Shown here: piece by piece, positions 23,639-32,234 of the stretch
How the letters are laid out: every line of letters starts with the position of its first letter
Position numbering within the stretch: the stretch's first letter is position 1
Assembly: GCF_015461805.1 (NCBI RefSeq)
Contig: NZ_JACVZE010000006.1
Span: 186,001 to 250,000 of the forward strand
Origin: Pseudomonas pisciculturae
GTDB taxonomy: Bacteria > Pseudomonadota > Gammaproteobacteria > Pseudomonadales > Pseudomonadaceae
Length of the DNA: 64,000 bases
Direction of reading: 5' to 3'
Notes under the pieces: model-generated
The model's database searches: none
Seen by the model: the letters and a program-made list of their open reading frames with translations, nothing else
Told to the model about the DNA's origin: nothing
Made by a program: the position numbers and the translations under genes

Positions 23639-23929
23639 ATGTACTCGCCAAGCGTGCCCGACGCGATTATCGGCATGTTCGGCCTTGCCCCTGGTGATCT
23701 GGTTGAGGAAGTGGAGGTCTGGCCATGCAACTGGCCGGCCTTCCTCCTTTTCAACCGCATGTCCACCCAGTGGCGAGCAGGCGCCGGCGGCGCGATCGGT
23801 CTCGACTACAGCTGCATTCGCGACGTGGCCGGGTTCCTCGGCATCAAGAAAAAGAAACTCGCTGCAATCTTTCCTGATCTTCAAGTGCTGGAGGGGGAAG
23901 CCCTGCGCGTTATGGCAGAGGCAGACTGA
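23639..23929 (+). CDS. DUF1799-like tail chaperone part (T domain of G-GT fusion)
   Basis: As an independent gene this would start at ATG 23639 and give 96 residues (VWPCNWPAFLLFNRMSTQWR and GLDYSCIRDVAGFLGIKKKK, the DUF1799 pattern). It is in the -1 frame relative to the upstream chaperone and open back to the slip site. The eight codons between have no stop, and no ribosome-binding site is evident before ATG 23639. It is therefore most likely produced as the C-terminal part of a frameshift fusion, as in lambda gpGT. Confidence 0.75.
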   Translation: MYSPSVPDAIIGMFGLAPGDLVEEVEVWPCNWPAFLLFNRMSTQWRAGAGGAIGLDYSCIRDVAGFLGIKKKKLAAIFPDLQVLEGEALRVMAEAD

Positions 23930-24007
23930 GCAAAGTGCCACTAGGTGCAAGAATGTTAATTGCTGCTTTAAAATGAGGGCTCCCTATTAATTCAAAGGAA
24001 TGAGTTT

Positions 24008-24454
24008 GTGGTAAGTCCAAACGCTATCGCCTGTCCGCACTGCCAAGGTCAGAACGTCCAGCTTCTATCAGTCATCTACGCGGCTGGTACGTCTCAGATT
24101 CGGTCAACCCATCAAGCGCAGTCGGGAACGGGGCCGAGTGTGACTGTCCAGACGACTGGTAGGCACCAGACAGACTTAGCCGCAAGCGTTTCCCCTCCGC
24201 CAGGTAAGCGCTTGCTCGGCCCCGTAATTCTTGCAGGCGTGGGCTCCATCATCCTTTACGACGGCATGAAGCTCATGAACACCTACTGGGGCATCGATTG
24301 GAGCAGATTCTTTATCGGTGTGGCGTTTATTGCCGTCGGTGTAATCGGCTTTATTCGCCACTGGAAATTCAATGTCGCGCAATATGACAAATTAGAAGAA
24401 TGGCGTCGTACTTGGCTATGCCACGCCTGCGGTACGAGGTTTCAACCTTCTTAA
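24008..24454 (+). CDS. Zinc-ribbon membrane protein, cargo gene
   Basis: The GTG at 24008 with AAGGAA upstream gives 148 residues. An N-terminal CPHC and a C-terminal CHAC flank two membrane segments (about residues 71-86 and 102-119), so both ends could fold into one cytosolic zinc ribbon. The gene lies between the tail chaperone and the tape measure, is A/T-richer than both, and ends just before a terminator hairpin. It is a probable moron. Function unknown. Confidence 0.7.
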   Translation: MVSPNAIACPHCQGQNVQLLSVIYAAGTSQIRSTHQAQSGTGPSVTVQTTGRHQTDLAASVSPPPGKRLLGPVILAGVGSIILYDGMKLMNTYWGIDWSRFFIGVAFIAVGVIGFIRHWKFNVAQYDKLEEWRRTWLCHACGTRFQPS

Positions 24455-24480
24455 AAAGTAGTTTCCCCTATTTACACTTA

Positions 24481-24503
24481 AGCCCGCCTAGTGCGGGCTT
24501 TTT
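24481..24503 (+). terminator. Terminator, start-associated hairpin before tape measure gene
   Basis: Perfect stem AGCCCGC / GCGGGCT with a 5-base loop, then TTTTT, then TTGCCTGCCTGGAG, which carries the ribosome-binding site of the tape measure gene. It ends 25 bases before the ATG. Confidence 0.85.
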
Positions 24504-24524
24504 GTTGCCTGCCTGGAGCAGATC

Positions 24525-27500
24525 ATGACCACAATTGCCGAACTGGGCATTCGGGTTGATTCCGGCGATGCAGTCCAGGCCGCTACTGACCTGGAGAAAA
24601 TGACCAAGGCCGGCGGCCGGGCCGAGCAGTCCGCCGTTTCGCTGATGAACGAAATGCAGGCCCTGGAAAAGTCGCTTTCCACCAGCGCCAAAACCACCCA
24701 GGACCTGGCGAAGCAGCGCGAGGCGCTCGCCAAGCTGACCAAGACCGGCGCCTATGGCGAGGCCGAGGCGGCGAAGATCTCCGCGCAGCTCGACAAGCAG
24801 CAGGTGGCCCTGGCTAAGTCTGCCCTGGACGAGCAAAAGGCCTTGAATAGCCTGCTGGGTGCCATCGACCCGGCCCGCGCAGCGCTGGCAAAGCTGGATA
24901 CCCAGGTTGAGCAATTGGGCAAGCACTTGGACGAGGGGCGCATCAGCCAAGAGCAGTACAATAGTGCCCTGGGCAAAATAGACAAGGACTACGCCAAGCT
25001 CGAAAAAACCACCACCGGTTTCGACAGGTTGCGTCTCGGTACACGGCAGGCTCAGGAAAACGTTGTACAGCTCGGCAACGCTCTGTCCTCGGGTGACTGG
25101 GGTAGTGGCGTGCGTGCCGTGGCTCAGTTGGGCGCAGGTGCTGGTGCGGGCGCTGCAGGTTTGCTCGCAATCCTGGCTCCTCTGGCCCTGGCAACTGCTG
25201 CTGTGGGCGGATTGGCTGTTGCCTACTACAAGGGCAGTGAAGAGCAGGACAGCTACAACAAATCGCTGATCCTTACCGGTAACTACGCCGGTGTGAGCGC
25301 CGGGCAACTGGGCGACATGGCTCGGCAAGTCAGCGCAACAGTGGGCACCACCGGTCAGGCTGCCGCTGTCCTGGCGATGCTGGCGGACAACGGCAAGATC
25401 GCTGGCGAGAGTTTCACAGGTATCACCCAGGCCGCCGTGTCGATGCAGGAAGCCACCGGCAAGGCGGTCAGTGAGACGGTCGCCGAGTTCGTAAAGCTGG
25501 CAGACGACCCGGTCAAGGCGTCCGCTGCGTTGAACGAGCAGTATCACTACCTGACTGCCTCGGTTTACTCGCAGATCACCGCGCTGGAAGAGCAGGGCGA
25601 CCATGCTGGCGCAGTGAAGCTGGCGACCGAGCAATACGCCGACGCAATTAACGAACGCACGCCGAAGATCCTGGAAAATCTCAGTTTCTGGGAGCGCGGC
25701 TACAAAGCCGTGGCGCGTGCTGCCGACAACCTCAAAAACGTCGGCCGTCCGGATATCGGCGCCGATATCGAACAGGCCCGACGTGACCTGGCGAGTGCAC
25801 AGGCGGGCGATGTCGGCGCCTTCCAAAACAAGCAGGTGATGGTTGATTACTACACCAATCAGCTGAACATGCTGGAAGACCAGCGTGATGCTGAAGCCGA
25901 CATCGCCAAGCAGGAGGGCGAGCGAGCCAAGGCGCAACAGTCCGCAATCACTTCGATGCAGAAGGTGGACGCACTCACCAAATCCTCATGGACCAATGAG
26001 CAAAAGCGAACTGAAGCGATCAAGGATTACAAAAAGCAGCTCGATGATATCCGCAAGGTTTCGCCGAATGACCCACGCCTGGCCCAGGCGACGGTCGATA
26101 AAAACATCTCCAATATCAACGACAAGTTCAAGGATGCGAAAACACCTGGCACCCAGGTCGATCTGACCAGCTTCAACAACGCCAAGAACGACCTAGCGGC
26201 CATCACCGACACCTACAAAAACTACCAGAAGGAACTGGAAGCGGCACAGAAGGCCGGCTTGCTATCTGAGGCTGATTACCTGCTGCGGCGCCAAGAGCTA
26301 ATCGGCAACCAACTCGACCAGACCACGGCAGCATACGAGGCCGAGATTGCCGCCCTGGAAGCCGCCAAGGGCAAGAAGACCACATCGGCCGCGCAAAGTA
26401 TCCAGCTCGACCAGAAGATCGCCGACGCGCGCGCAGAGATGGTCAAGGCGCAGAAGGATGCGGATAGCCAGCTTGAAGTGTTGGCGACCAACGAGACCGG
26501 GCGACTCGCTAAGCAGGAACGGGCGATCAGTTCCTACGTGCAGGCGCTGGGGCAGCAACAGCGGGCCTTGGAGTTGGCCGGGCAACGCGCCGTGCTGGGC
26601 GTAGGCCAGGGAGACCGCCAGAACGCGCTCAACGGTGAGCTGAACGGCCAGCAAGACCGGTTTGCTCAGCAGTCGCTGGAACTGGAAAGCCAACGCTCCG
26701 ACCCTTCGCGCAATATGTCGGACGAAGAGTTCATCCGCAAATCGCAGGCGCTCGCCGATGCGAACAAGAAGGCCACCGACCAGATCCGGCAAAACTATGC
26801 GGATGTGGAGAATGCCCAGGGCGATTGGACCAATGGCGCTACGGCGGCTTGGGACAACTATCTCAACTCTGCCAAGGATGTGGCAGGGCAGACGAAGACC
26901 CTTTTCGGCAACGCCTTCAGCTCCATGGAAGACGCCATCGTCAACTTCGCGCTGACCGGCAAGCTTTCGTTTGCTGACTTCGCCAAGTCGATCATCGCAG
27001 ACATGGCGCGCATTGCTGCCCGGCAGGCGGCGTCATCGGCGCTGAGCTCGCTATTTGGGCTCGCCGCATCTGCCGCCGGTTCTTACTTTGGAGGCGGCGG
27101 CGCTACAGCCTCAGCAACTGCTGGTGGCGCGGCACAGGGCGCGAGCAACTTCGGCAGCCAGTTCGATGCGAGCAGTGGGTCAGTGGCGTTTCCTCAAGCC
27201 CTCGGTGGGGCCTGGTCCAACGGCGTACAGATGTTCGCCGACGGCGGTGCATTCACCAACGCGGTTGTCAGCAAGCCAACGGCTTTCGGCATGGCAAACG
27301 GCAAGACTGGCGTCATGGGTGAGGCTGGGGACGAGGCGATCATGCCTTTGACTCGAACTGCCGGCGGCAAGCTGGGCGTTATGGCAGTTGGCGGTGGGCA
27401 GGGTTCAAGCACTGAGGTGGTGATTCAGCAGCACTTCACGGTGCCAGAGGGGCAGGGTAGTGGGGCGTCTGACGATGCCCAAAGCCAGGCTGTGGCTCAG

Positions 27501-27596
27501 GCCTACGCCAAGGCAGCGAAGCAGGGCGCGCAAGAGCAGATCGCCCGCGAGCTGCTACCGGGCGGTCAAATTTGGTCAAAGATCAACGGTCGATAA
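24525..27596 (+). CDS. Tail tape measure protein
   Basis: This 1023-residue protein has long N-terminal coiled coils (residues 20-190). A Gly/Ala-rich hydrophobic stretch at about residues 205-240 (AGLLAILAPLALATAAVGGL) is the usual membrane-penetrating part. Helical repeats follow to about 780, then a C-terminal domain typical of lambda H-like proteins (FGNAFSSMEDAIVNFALTGK, DGGAFTNAVVSKPTAFG, GEAGDEAIMPLTR). It fixes tail length and is ejected ahead of the DNA. At roughly 1.5 angstrom per residue the tail would be about 150 nm. Confidence 0.93.
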   Translation: MTTIAELGIRVDSGDAVQAATDLEKMTKAGGRAEQSAVSLMNEMQALEKSLSTSAKTTQDLAKQREALAKLTKTGAYGEAEAAKISAQLDKQQVALAKSALDEQKALNSLLGAIDPARAALAKLDTQVEQLGKHLDEGRISQEQYNSALGKIDKDYAKLEKTTTGFDRLRLGTRQAQENVVQLGNALSSGDWGSGVRAVAQLGAGAGAGAAGLLAILAPLALATAAVGGLAVAYYKGSEEQDSYNKSLILTGNYAGVSAGQLGDMARQVSATVGTTGQAAAVLAMLADNGKIAGESFTGITQAAVSMQEATGKAVSETVAEFVKLADDPVKASAALNEQYHYLTASVYSQITALEEQGDHAGAVKLATEQYADAINERTPKILENLSFWERGYKAVARAADNLKNVGRPDIGADIEQARRDLASAQAGDVGAFQNKQVMVDYYTNQLNMLEDQRDAEADIAKQEGERAKAQQSAITSMQKVDALTKSSWTNEQKRTEAIKDYKKQLDDIRKVSPNDPRLAQATVDKNISNINDKFKDAKTPGTQVDLTSFNNAKNDLAAITDTYKNYQKELEAAQKAGLLSEADYLLRRQELIGNQLDQTTAAYEAEIAALEAAKGKKTTSAAQSIQLDQKIADARAEMVKAQKDADSQLEVLATNETGRLAKQERAISSYVQALGQQQRALELAGQRAVLGVGQGDRQNALNGELNGQQDRFAQQSLELESQRSDPSRNMSDEEFIRKSQALADANKKATDQIRQNYADVENAQGDWTNGATAAWDNYLNSAKDVAGQTKTLFGNAFSSMEDAIVNFALTGKLSFADFAKSIIADMARIAARQAASSALSSLFGLAASAAGSYFGGGGATASATAGGAAQGASNFGSQFDASSGSVAFPQALGGAWSNGVQMFADGGAFTNAVVSKPTAFGMANGKTGVMGEAGDEAIMPLTRTAGGKLGVMAVGGGQGSSTEVVIQQHFTVPEGQGSGASDDAQSQAVAQAYAKAAKQGAQEQIARELLPGGQIWSKINGR

Positions 27597-27601
27597 CCAA
27601 G

Positions 27602-27625
27602 CCCCGCTTCGGTGGGGTTTCTTTT
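27602..27625 (+). terminator. Hairpin terminator with TTCG tetraloop before gene M
   Basis: Stem CCCCGC / GTGGGG around a TTCG loop, then TTTCTTTTT. It ends 21 bases before the M-like start. Confidence 0.75.
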
Positions 27626-27638
27626 TCTGGGGAGCCGC

Positions 27639-27977
27639 ATGGCGACGGAAACCTTCAGCTGGACTCCCGACAAGGAGCCCACCGGTACCACTACGTTTCG
27701 CGTGAAGTCAGCCAAGTTCGGCGACGGCTACGAGCAGACGGCCGAGGACGGGATCAACAATAAGTCCGAGTCCTGGCCGCTGACCTTCACCGGGCAGAAG
27801 GCCAAAATTGCTCAGATCAAGGCCTTCTTGAATCGGCACAAAGGCGCGATTGCCTTCAGTTGGACCGAGCCTTTTGGAGAAAACCTCCTGATCAAGTGCA
27901 AGGAGTATCAGTCCAGCAATAAGGGCGGCAGCGTCTACACCTTGGCAGCAACCTTCGAACAGGCATTCCATCCATGA
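27639..27977 (+). CDS. Minor tail protein M
   Basis: This 112-residue protein matches the lambda gpM family: ETFSWTPDKEPTG, RVKSAKFGDGYEQTAEDGIN, WPLTFTG, and the C-terminal YTLAATFEQAF. gpM is part of the distal tail complex with L, K and I. ATG 27639 follows a ribosome-binding site in the hairpin cassette. Its stop overlaps the tail-fibre gene, not L as in lambda: a fibre/chaperone pair has been inserted here. Confidence 0.88.
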   Translation: MATETFSWTPDKEPTGTTTFRVKSAKFGDGYEQTAEDGINNKSESWPLTFTGQKAKIAQIKAFLNRHKGAIAFSWTEPFGENLLIKCKEYQSSNKGGSVYTLAATFEQAFHP

Positions 27978-29191
27978 GTATTGTTCCTCTCAAAATCGGC
28001 TCGGCACCGAACGACGGAACCGGCCAGAGTTTGCAGTCAGGCGGCCAGGTCATCAACGCCAACTTTTCCGAATTGGACCAGCGTACGACGGCGGCTCAGT
28101 CGGCGGCAGAAAGCGCGCAGGCCAAGGCTGATGCGGCAATTCCTGGTGCGCAGAAGGGGCAGCCCAACGGCGTGGCTGGCCTGGATGCCAACGGCACGGT
28201 ACCGGCGGCCCAGCTACCGAGCTACGTGGATGATGTTCTCGAATTCAGTAGCGTCGCCGCGCTGCCTGCAACCGGTGAAACGGGAAAGATCTACATCACG
28301 ACTGATACCAACAGCCAGTATCGCTGGAGCGGCACCCAGTACGTTCTGCTGACGGCTTCGCCGGGTTCAACCGATGCGGTGCCCGAAGGTGCGGTTAACA
28401 AGTACTGGACTCTTGCCCGAACCCTTGGGAGTGCGCTTACCGGCTTGGTAACCACCAACCCAGCGGTGATCGCTGCGACGGACACTGTCCTTACCGCCTT
28501 CGGTAAATTGCAAAAGCAAATCACCGACTTGGCTGCCACTGTGGCCAACAAAGCCGGCAAGGGGGCAAACAGCGACATCACCGCGCTCACCGGCCTTACA
28601 AGCCCGCTTTCAGTCAGCCAAGGCGGAACCGGGTCTGCATCCGGTGTGCCTGATATGGCTGGGGCCTCAGTAGGGGCGGCGGGTACCAAGGGCCTGGTTC
28701 CGGCACCGGCTGCGGGCGCTACTCGGTTCTTGTCGAGCTTGGGCACCTGGCTGGCGATCAGCGCTTCGGCATCTTGGGGCAATATCACTGGCACGCTTTC
28801 TGCGCAGCCAGACTTGCAAACTGCTCTTGACGCTAAGCTGGCAAGCAACCTGGCGGAATTCACCATCATCTACCCGAATGGTGGTACGCAAGCGGCACCT
28901 GCAACGGTAGCGCTGAACTCTGAATACTCCACCGCGAATCCCTTTGCCGGATTTAACGTTATTACTCAGGTGGAGATTCTGTATTCAGGAAACTGGTATC
29001 AGGTTTGCGTTGCCACAGTTTCCGGTCAAGTTTACGGGGCGATTTGTGGCCAGGTCGGCAGTAACATTATTCTTAAAACAGCGCTTACTGGACTTATTTA
29101 TAATGTTAGTGGCTGGCTTAACAGTACGGCTCCAGCTGTATCGGTTGCCGCCGCTCCATGCCGCATCAAAGTATGGAAGGTTAAAGCATGA
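27974..29191 (+). CDS. Tail fibre protein
   Basis: This 405-residue protein has a fibre-like N-terminus (VPLKIGSAPNDGTGQSLQSG and INANFSELDQRT, common to Pseudomonas phage fibres). A shaft of short Ala/Gly/Thr repeats contains LSVSQGGTGSASGV, and a distinct C-terminal tip (residues 300-405) follows. The last 300 bases are clearly richer in A/T than the rest, as expected for an exchanged receptor-binding tip. It is coupled by 4 bases to a fibre-assembly chaperone gene. Its place between M and L is unusual. Confidence 0.8.
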   Translation: MSIVPLKIGSAPNDGTGQSLQSGGQVINANFSELDQRTTAAQSAAESAQAKADAAIPGAQKGQPNGVAGLDANGTVPAAQLPSYVDDVLEFSSVAALPATGETGKIYITTDTNSQYRWSGTQYVLLTASPGSTDAVPEGAVNKYWTLARTLGSALTGLVTTNPAVIAATDTVLTAFGKLQKQITDLAATVANKAGKGANSDITALTGLTSPLSVSQGGTGSASGVPDMAGASVGAAGTKGLVPAPAAGATRFLSSLGTWLAISASASWGNITGTLSAQPDLQTALDAKLASNLAEFTIIYPNGGTQAAPATVALNSEYSTANPFAGFNVITQVEILYSGNWYQVCVATVSGQVYGAICGQVGSNIILKTALTGLIYNVSGWLNSTAPAVSVAAAPCRIKVWKVKA

Positions 29192-29598
29192 GCGATGTAG
29201 AAGAAGATCCGGGAGAGGAAAAACCGATAGTGCTTAGTGTCTACGCCAGGGTTGGCGAAAACTATATGTACGTTGGCGGCGACTGCCCGGATGGCTGTAT
29301 CGAAATGGGAGGGGCACGACCAGAAGACGAAAACGCTCTGGACTACACCGCGCAACCCGACGGAACCTGGGCAATCACTCAGGGAACCCTGAACGCCAAA
29401 CAGTCGCCGGTTGAGAACGCATGGCGCAATGAGCAGATGCCGCTTGCATTGGAAAACCTCACAGCCGTTCAACTCGGCGCGGATGACGTTGCAGGGACCG
29501 AGAAGCAATGGAAAGACTATTGGTTATCCCTGCGCAAGTGGACCGACACCAATCCCGACTTCCCTGACAGCACCAAGCGCCCGGTCGCGCCCAGCTGA
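29188..29598 (+). CDS. Tail fibre assembly chaperone
   Basis: This 136-residue acidic protein overlaps the fibre gene by four bases. The C-terminal part (ENAWRNEQMPLALENLTAVQ, GTEKQWKDYWLSLRKWTD, NPDFPDSTKRPVAP) is the familiar Phage_tail_APC pattern, in which helices around WR-EQ and W-YR/LRKW assist fibre trimerisation. It is transferred together with its cognate fibre. Confidence 0.85.
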   Translation: MSDVEEDPGEEKPIVLSVYARVGENYMYVGGDCPDGCIEMGGARPEDENALDYTAQPDGTWAITQGTLNAKQSPVENAWRNEQMPLALENLTAVQLGADDVAGTEKQWKDYWLSLRKWTDTNPDFPDSTKRPVAPS

Positions 29599-29617
29599 CC
29601 CCTAGCCGCACACCGCC

Positions 29618-29643
29618 ACCCGCCATCGAGCGGGTTTATTTTT
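29618..29643 (+). terminator. Hairpin terminator before gene L
   Basis: Stem ACCCGC / GCGGGT with a 6-base loop, then TTTATTTTT, then TTGCCTGAGGA, which includes the L ribosome-binding site. It ends 23 bases before the start. Confidence 0.8.
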
Positions 29644-29658
29644 GCCTGAGGAAATCCC

Positions 29659-30342
29659 ATGCCGATCACGGCCGACATCCAGACCCTGGAGCCCGGCGCG
29701 TGGGTGGAGCTATTTGAGCTCGACGCCACGTCGCTGGGTGCTGAGCTTTACCGGTTCCACGGATACCCGCAGGAGTCGCCGATCTTCTGGCAGGGCCTGG
29801 AGTACTCGCCCTGGCCGATCAAGGCTGGCGGGTTCGAGATGACGGGGCAGGGTGCCCAGCCAACCCCGACGCTTTCGGTAGGGAACGTTGGCGGTTTCAT
29901 CACCGCCCTGGTGCTGTACTTCGAAGACCTCGTGGGGGCGAAGCTGATTCGCCATCGCACGCTGGGCAAGTACCTAGACGGGCAGCCGGAGGCCGACCCT
30001 GAAGAGGAACTGCCGCCGGATATCTGGTACGTGGAGCGCAAGTCTTCAGAAGATAACGCCGTTGTGCAGTTTGAGTTGGCCTCGGCCCTGGACTTTCAGG
30101 GCGTTCAACTGCCCAGGCGGCAGATCGTGGCCAACGTGTGCTGGTGGCTCTCCTGCGGCGGCTATCGTGGCCCCTACTGCGGCTACAACGGCCCGCCGGT
30201 GGCTGACGAGAACGACATCATCGTGACCGATGCGACCAAGGACAAATGCGGCGGGCGCCTCAGCAGCTGCAAGCTCCGCTTCGGTGCCAATAACCCGCTT
30301 CCGTACGGTTCATTCCCCGCCGCCGGCCTGATCAGGACCTGA
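29659..30342 (+). CDS. Minor tail protein L
   Basis: This 227-residue protein is of the lambda gpL type. The N-terminus (TADIQTLEPGAWVELFELDA) and the conserved middle (FQGVQLPRRQIVANVCWWLS) are characteristic. Four cysteines in the C-terminal part (VCWW, GPYCGY, DKCGG, SSCKL) match the iron-sulfur ligand set described for lambda gpL. It forms part of the tail-tip complex and is followed by K after four bases. Confidence 0.9.
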   Translation: MPITADIQTLEPGAWVELFELDATSLGAELYRFHGYPQESPIFWQGLEYSPWPIKAGGFEMTGQGAQPTPTLSVGNVGGFITALVLYFEDLVGAKLIRHRTLGKYLDGQPEADPEEELPPDIWYVERKSSEDNAVVQFELASALDFQGVQLPRRQIVANVCWWLSCGGYRGPYCGYNGPPVADENDIIVTDATKDKCGGRLSSCKLRFGANNPLPYGSFPAAGLIRT

Positions 30343-30346
30343 CCCG

Positions 30347-31123
30347 ATGAACAAATCAAGCAAGGCAGCGATCGAGGCGCACGCACTCGCCGAGTACCCA
30401 CGCGAATGCTGCGGGCTGCTGGTGCGTGAAGGCCGCAAAGAGGTTTACTTTCCGTGCCGCAACACCGCCTCGACGCCCAGCGAGCATTTCCGACTGTCGC
30501 CTGAGGACTTCGCCGCCGCCGAGGACTTGGGCAAGATCCTGGCCGTGGTGCACAGTCACCCAGACTATCCGCCAGCGCCAAGCGAGGCCGACCGGGTATC
30601 GTGCGAGGCGTCCGGCCTTCCCTGGTACATCCTCGAAGTGCGCAAGGGCGAGGACGATGTAGTGCGCGCCGGCGAGCTGGTGAGCTTTGCGCCTGTCGGC
30701 TATGAGGCGCCGCTGATCGGCCGGGCCTTTGCCCACGGCATCAGCGACTGCCTGAGCATCATCCTCGACTTCTACCGTCGCGAGATGGGCATCGAGCTTG
30801 GTGATTACGAGCGCGAGGATGGCTGGTGGGACAAAGGTGGCAACCTTTACCTGGATAACCTACCTGCCGCCGGCTTCGAGAAGGTTTCGACTCTTCAGCA
30901 CGGTGACCTGGTGCTGATGCAGATTCGTTCACCTGTACCGAACCATGCAGCGATCTACCTGGCCGACGGCGTGTTGAAAACCGAGCCGGAGCATTACCCT
31001 GCGCCCGGCTCGATCCTGCATCACCTGTACAACCGCGACAGCAAACGCGATGTGTACGGCGGCTACTGGTCAGAGGTCTCGGTCGGCTATTGGCGGCACC
31101 GGGATGCAATCAAGAACGCTTAG
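30347..31123 (+). CDS. Tail assembly protein K (JAB/MPN + NlpC/P60)
   Basis: This 258-residue two-domain protein is as lambda gpK. Residues 1-115 are a JAMM metalloprotease-like domain with Glu20 and HSHP at 69-72, Ser79 and Asp82 (H-x-HP-x7-S-x2-D). Residues 120-258 are an NlpC/P60 peptidase-like domain with Cys135 (SDCLS) and His200 (NHAAIY). K acts in tail-tip assembly; the enzymatic domains may process peptidoglycan or tip proteins. Both active sites appear intact. Confidence 0.9.
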   Translation: MNKSSKAAIEAHALAEYPRECCGLLVREGRKEVYFPCRNTASTPSEHFRLSPEDFAAAEDLGKILAVVHSHPDYPPAPSEADRVSCEASGLPWYILEVRKGEDDVVRAGELVSFAPVGYEAPLIGRAFAHGISDCLSIILDFYRREMGIELGDYEREDGWWDKGGNLYLDNLPAAGFEKVSTLQHGDLVLMQIRSPVPNHAAIYLADGVLKTEPEHYPAPGSILHHLYNRDSKRDVYGGYWSEVSVGYWRHRDAIKNA

Positions 31124-31669
31124 TCAAACTGGAGGCTCAAATGGCTGAAGCTCTTGAAGCTCGTGTAGGAAAAGATGGAAAAGCTCCACAAGCTGACGAT
31201 GAGTCGATTCTTCCGTCGCGCGATAGTAAGCGGTTATCAGATATTGCGGCTCACTTCCACGGAGTGAAAATGAACGATACGCCAATACCACGTTTGCCAG
31301 AATCGGTACGGCGTAGTCTGGGTATTTCGACTTGACCCACTGCTCCCAGGCGTCGTTCACAGCGTGAATCGCTTCTATGTCGCGCGCCTGTTTCTGGTTG
31401 CGATATGTAAGCTCCAGGTATGAGTGATAGGCGGCGCCATCGAAGCCCGAAGCGCTACCCAAGGTCATAAACTGCCCAGTAGCACTGTTGAGCTCCATTA
31501 GAAGGGGGCGAAGCCCATTGGCATCAGTCGCCTCATGGATTTCAACAATGCGATCTGGATAGGCCACCAGATCGATTGCACCATTGTTATGGTCGCCATC
31601 GTCTCGATGTTCGGGGACGTAAGGCCACCGCTGGAAGTGGTCTGAGTCGAAGTCCTGTTTCATTGGCAT
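31124..31669 (-). CDS. Hypothetical cytosolic protein, antisense cargo
   Basis: This 181-residue protein is encoded opposite to the tail genes, between K and I. The ATG at 31669 has AAGGA 8 bases upstream; an earlier ATG at 31675 overlaps that site. The sequence reads as a normal globular protein (RWPYVPEHRDDGDHNNGAID, ATGQFMTLGSASGFDGAAYH, LELTYRNQKQARDIEAIHAV). No domain recognised. Convergent orientation and lower GC suggest independent lysogenic expression. A short plus-strand frame at 31141-31335 is antisense to it and less convincing. Confidence 0.6.
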   Translation of the reverse strand: MPMKQDFDSDHFQRWPYVPEHRDDGDHNNGAIDLVAYPDRIVEIHEATDANGLRPLLMELNSATGQFMTLGSASGFDGAAYHSYLELTYRNQKQARDIEAIHAVNDAWEQWVKSKYPDYAVPILANVVLAYRSFSLRGSEPQYLITAYYRATEESTHRQLVELFHLFLHELQELQPFEPPV

Positions 31670-31792
31670 GTGCATATCCTTGGCAGTTCTTGGTAGCGAG
31701 AGGCTACTACCGGCCGCCATGGCCCAGTTACTGAGGATTCGTACAGCCGCCGTAAATGTTATCGTCTGCCCAAATCACAAGGAGCTGACGAT

Positions 31793-32191
31793 ATGCGTTC
31801 TTATGTTGGATTGGCGTCAGTGTTGCTTCTGGCGGGCTGCGCTTCTTCGCCGATCCCCTCCAGTCAAGCCGACCCCGTTCCATCTACCAGGTTGTTTGCC
31901 TATCAAGCCTCCGTCCAAGGCGAGTCTTTTCTCGTCGTCACTCGGGACAAAGGCTTTGCGGGTTCGGGATGCAATGGAACCGTGAGCATTGATGGTGTTC
32001 GCGCGGCAGAGGTGGGGACCGGTGAAACTGCAAAATTCCGCGTAACACCAGGGGAGCACATCGTCTCTGTATCCACGTGTGGCAGCGGGCTTAAAGAGCG
32101 CGAAACCACGATAAAGCCAGGTGCGACCAAGAAATTCAGGATCTCCATAGACTCAGCGATGAGTCTGGACTTATCCCCTACGATGCAATGA
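31793..32191 (+). CDS. Putative lipoprotein, cargo
   Basis: This 132-residue protein has a lipoprotein signal ending in LLAGC at residues 12-16. The mature part is a small beta-sandwich-like domain (CNGTVSIDGVRAAEVGTGET, FRVTPGEHIVSVSTCGSG, TKKFRISIDSAMSLDL) like small PEGA-type or carboxypeptidase-like folds. An AAGGAG site precedes the ATG. It lies between K and I and is bounded by a terminator, so it is probably lysogenic-conversion cargo. A surface-exclusion role is possible but unsupported. Confidence 0.65.
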   Translation: MRSYVGLASVLLLAGCASSPIPSSQADPVPSTRLFAYQASVQGESFLVVTRDKGFAGSGCNGTVSIDGVRAAEVGTGETAKFRVTPGEHIVSVSTCGSGLKERETTIKPGATKKFRISIDSAMSLDLSPTMQ

Positions 32192-32198
32192 CAACAAG

Positions 32199-32218
32199 CC
32201 GCCTCCGGGCGGTTTTTT
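32199..32218 (+). terminator. Hairpin terminator before gene I
   Basis: Stem CCGCC / GGCGG with a 4-base loop, then TTTTTT and ATTACCCGGAG, carrying the ribosome-binding site. It ends 22 bases before the I-like start. Confidence 0.8.
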
Positions 32219-32234
32219 ATTACCCGGAGAAAAA

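Noticed and set aside
31141..31335. Short plus-strand frame after K
   Set aside because: Fully antisense to the better-supported 31124-31669 gene and without a recognisable product, although it does follow K closely.
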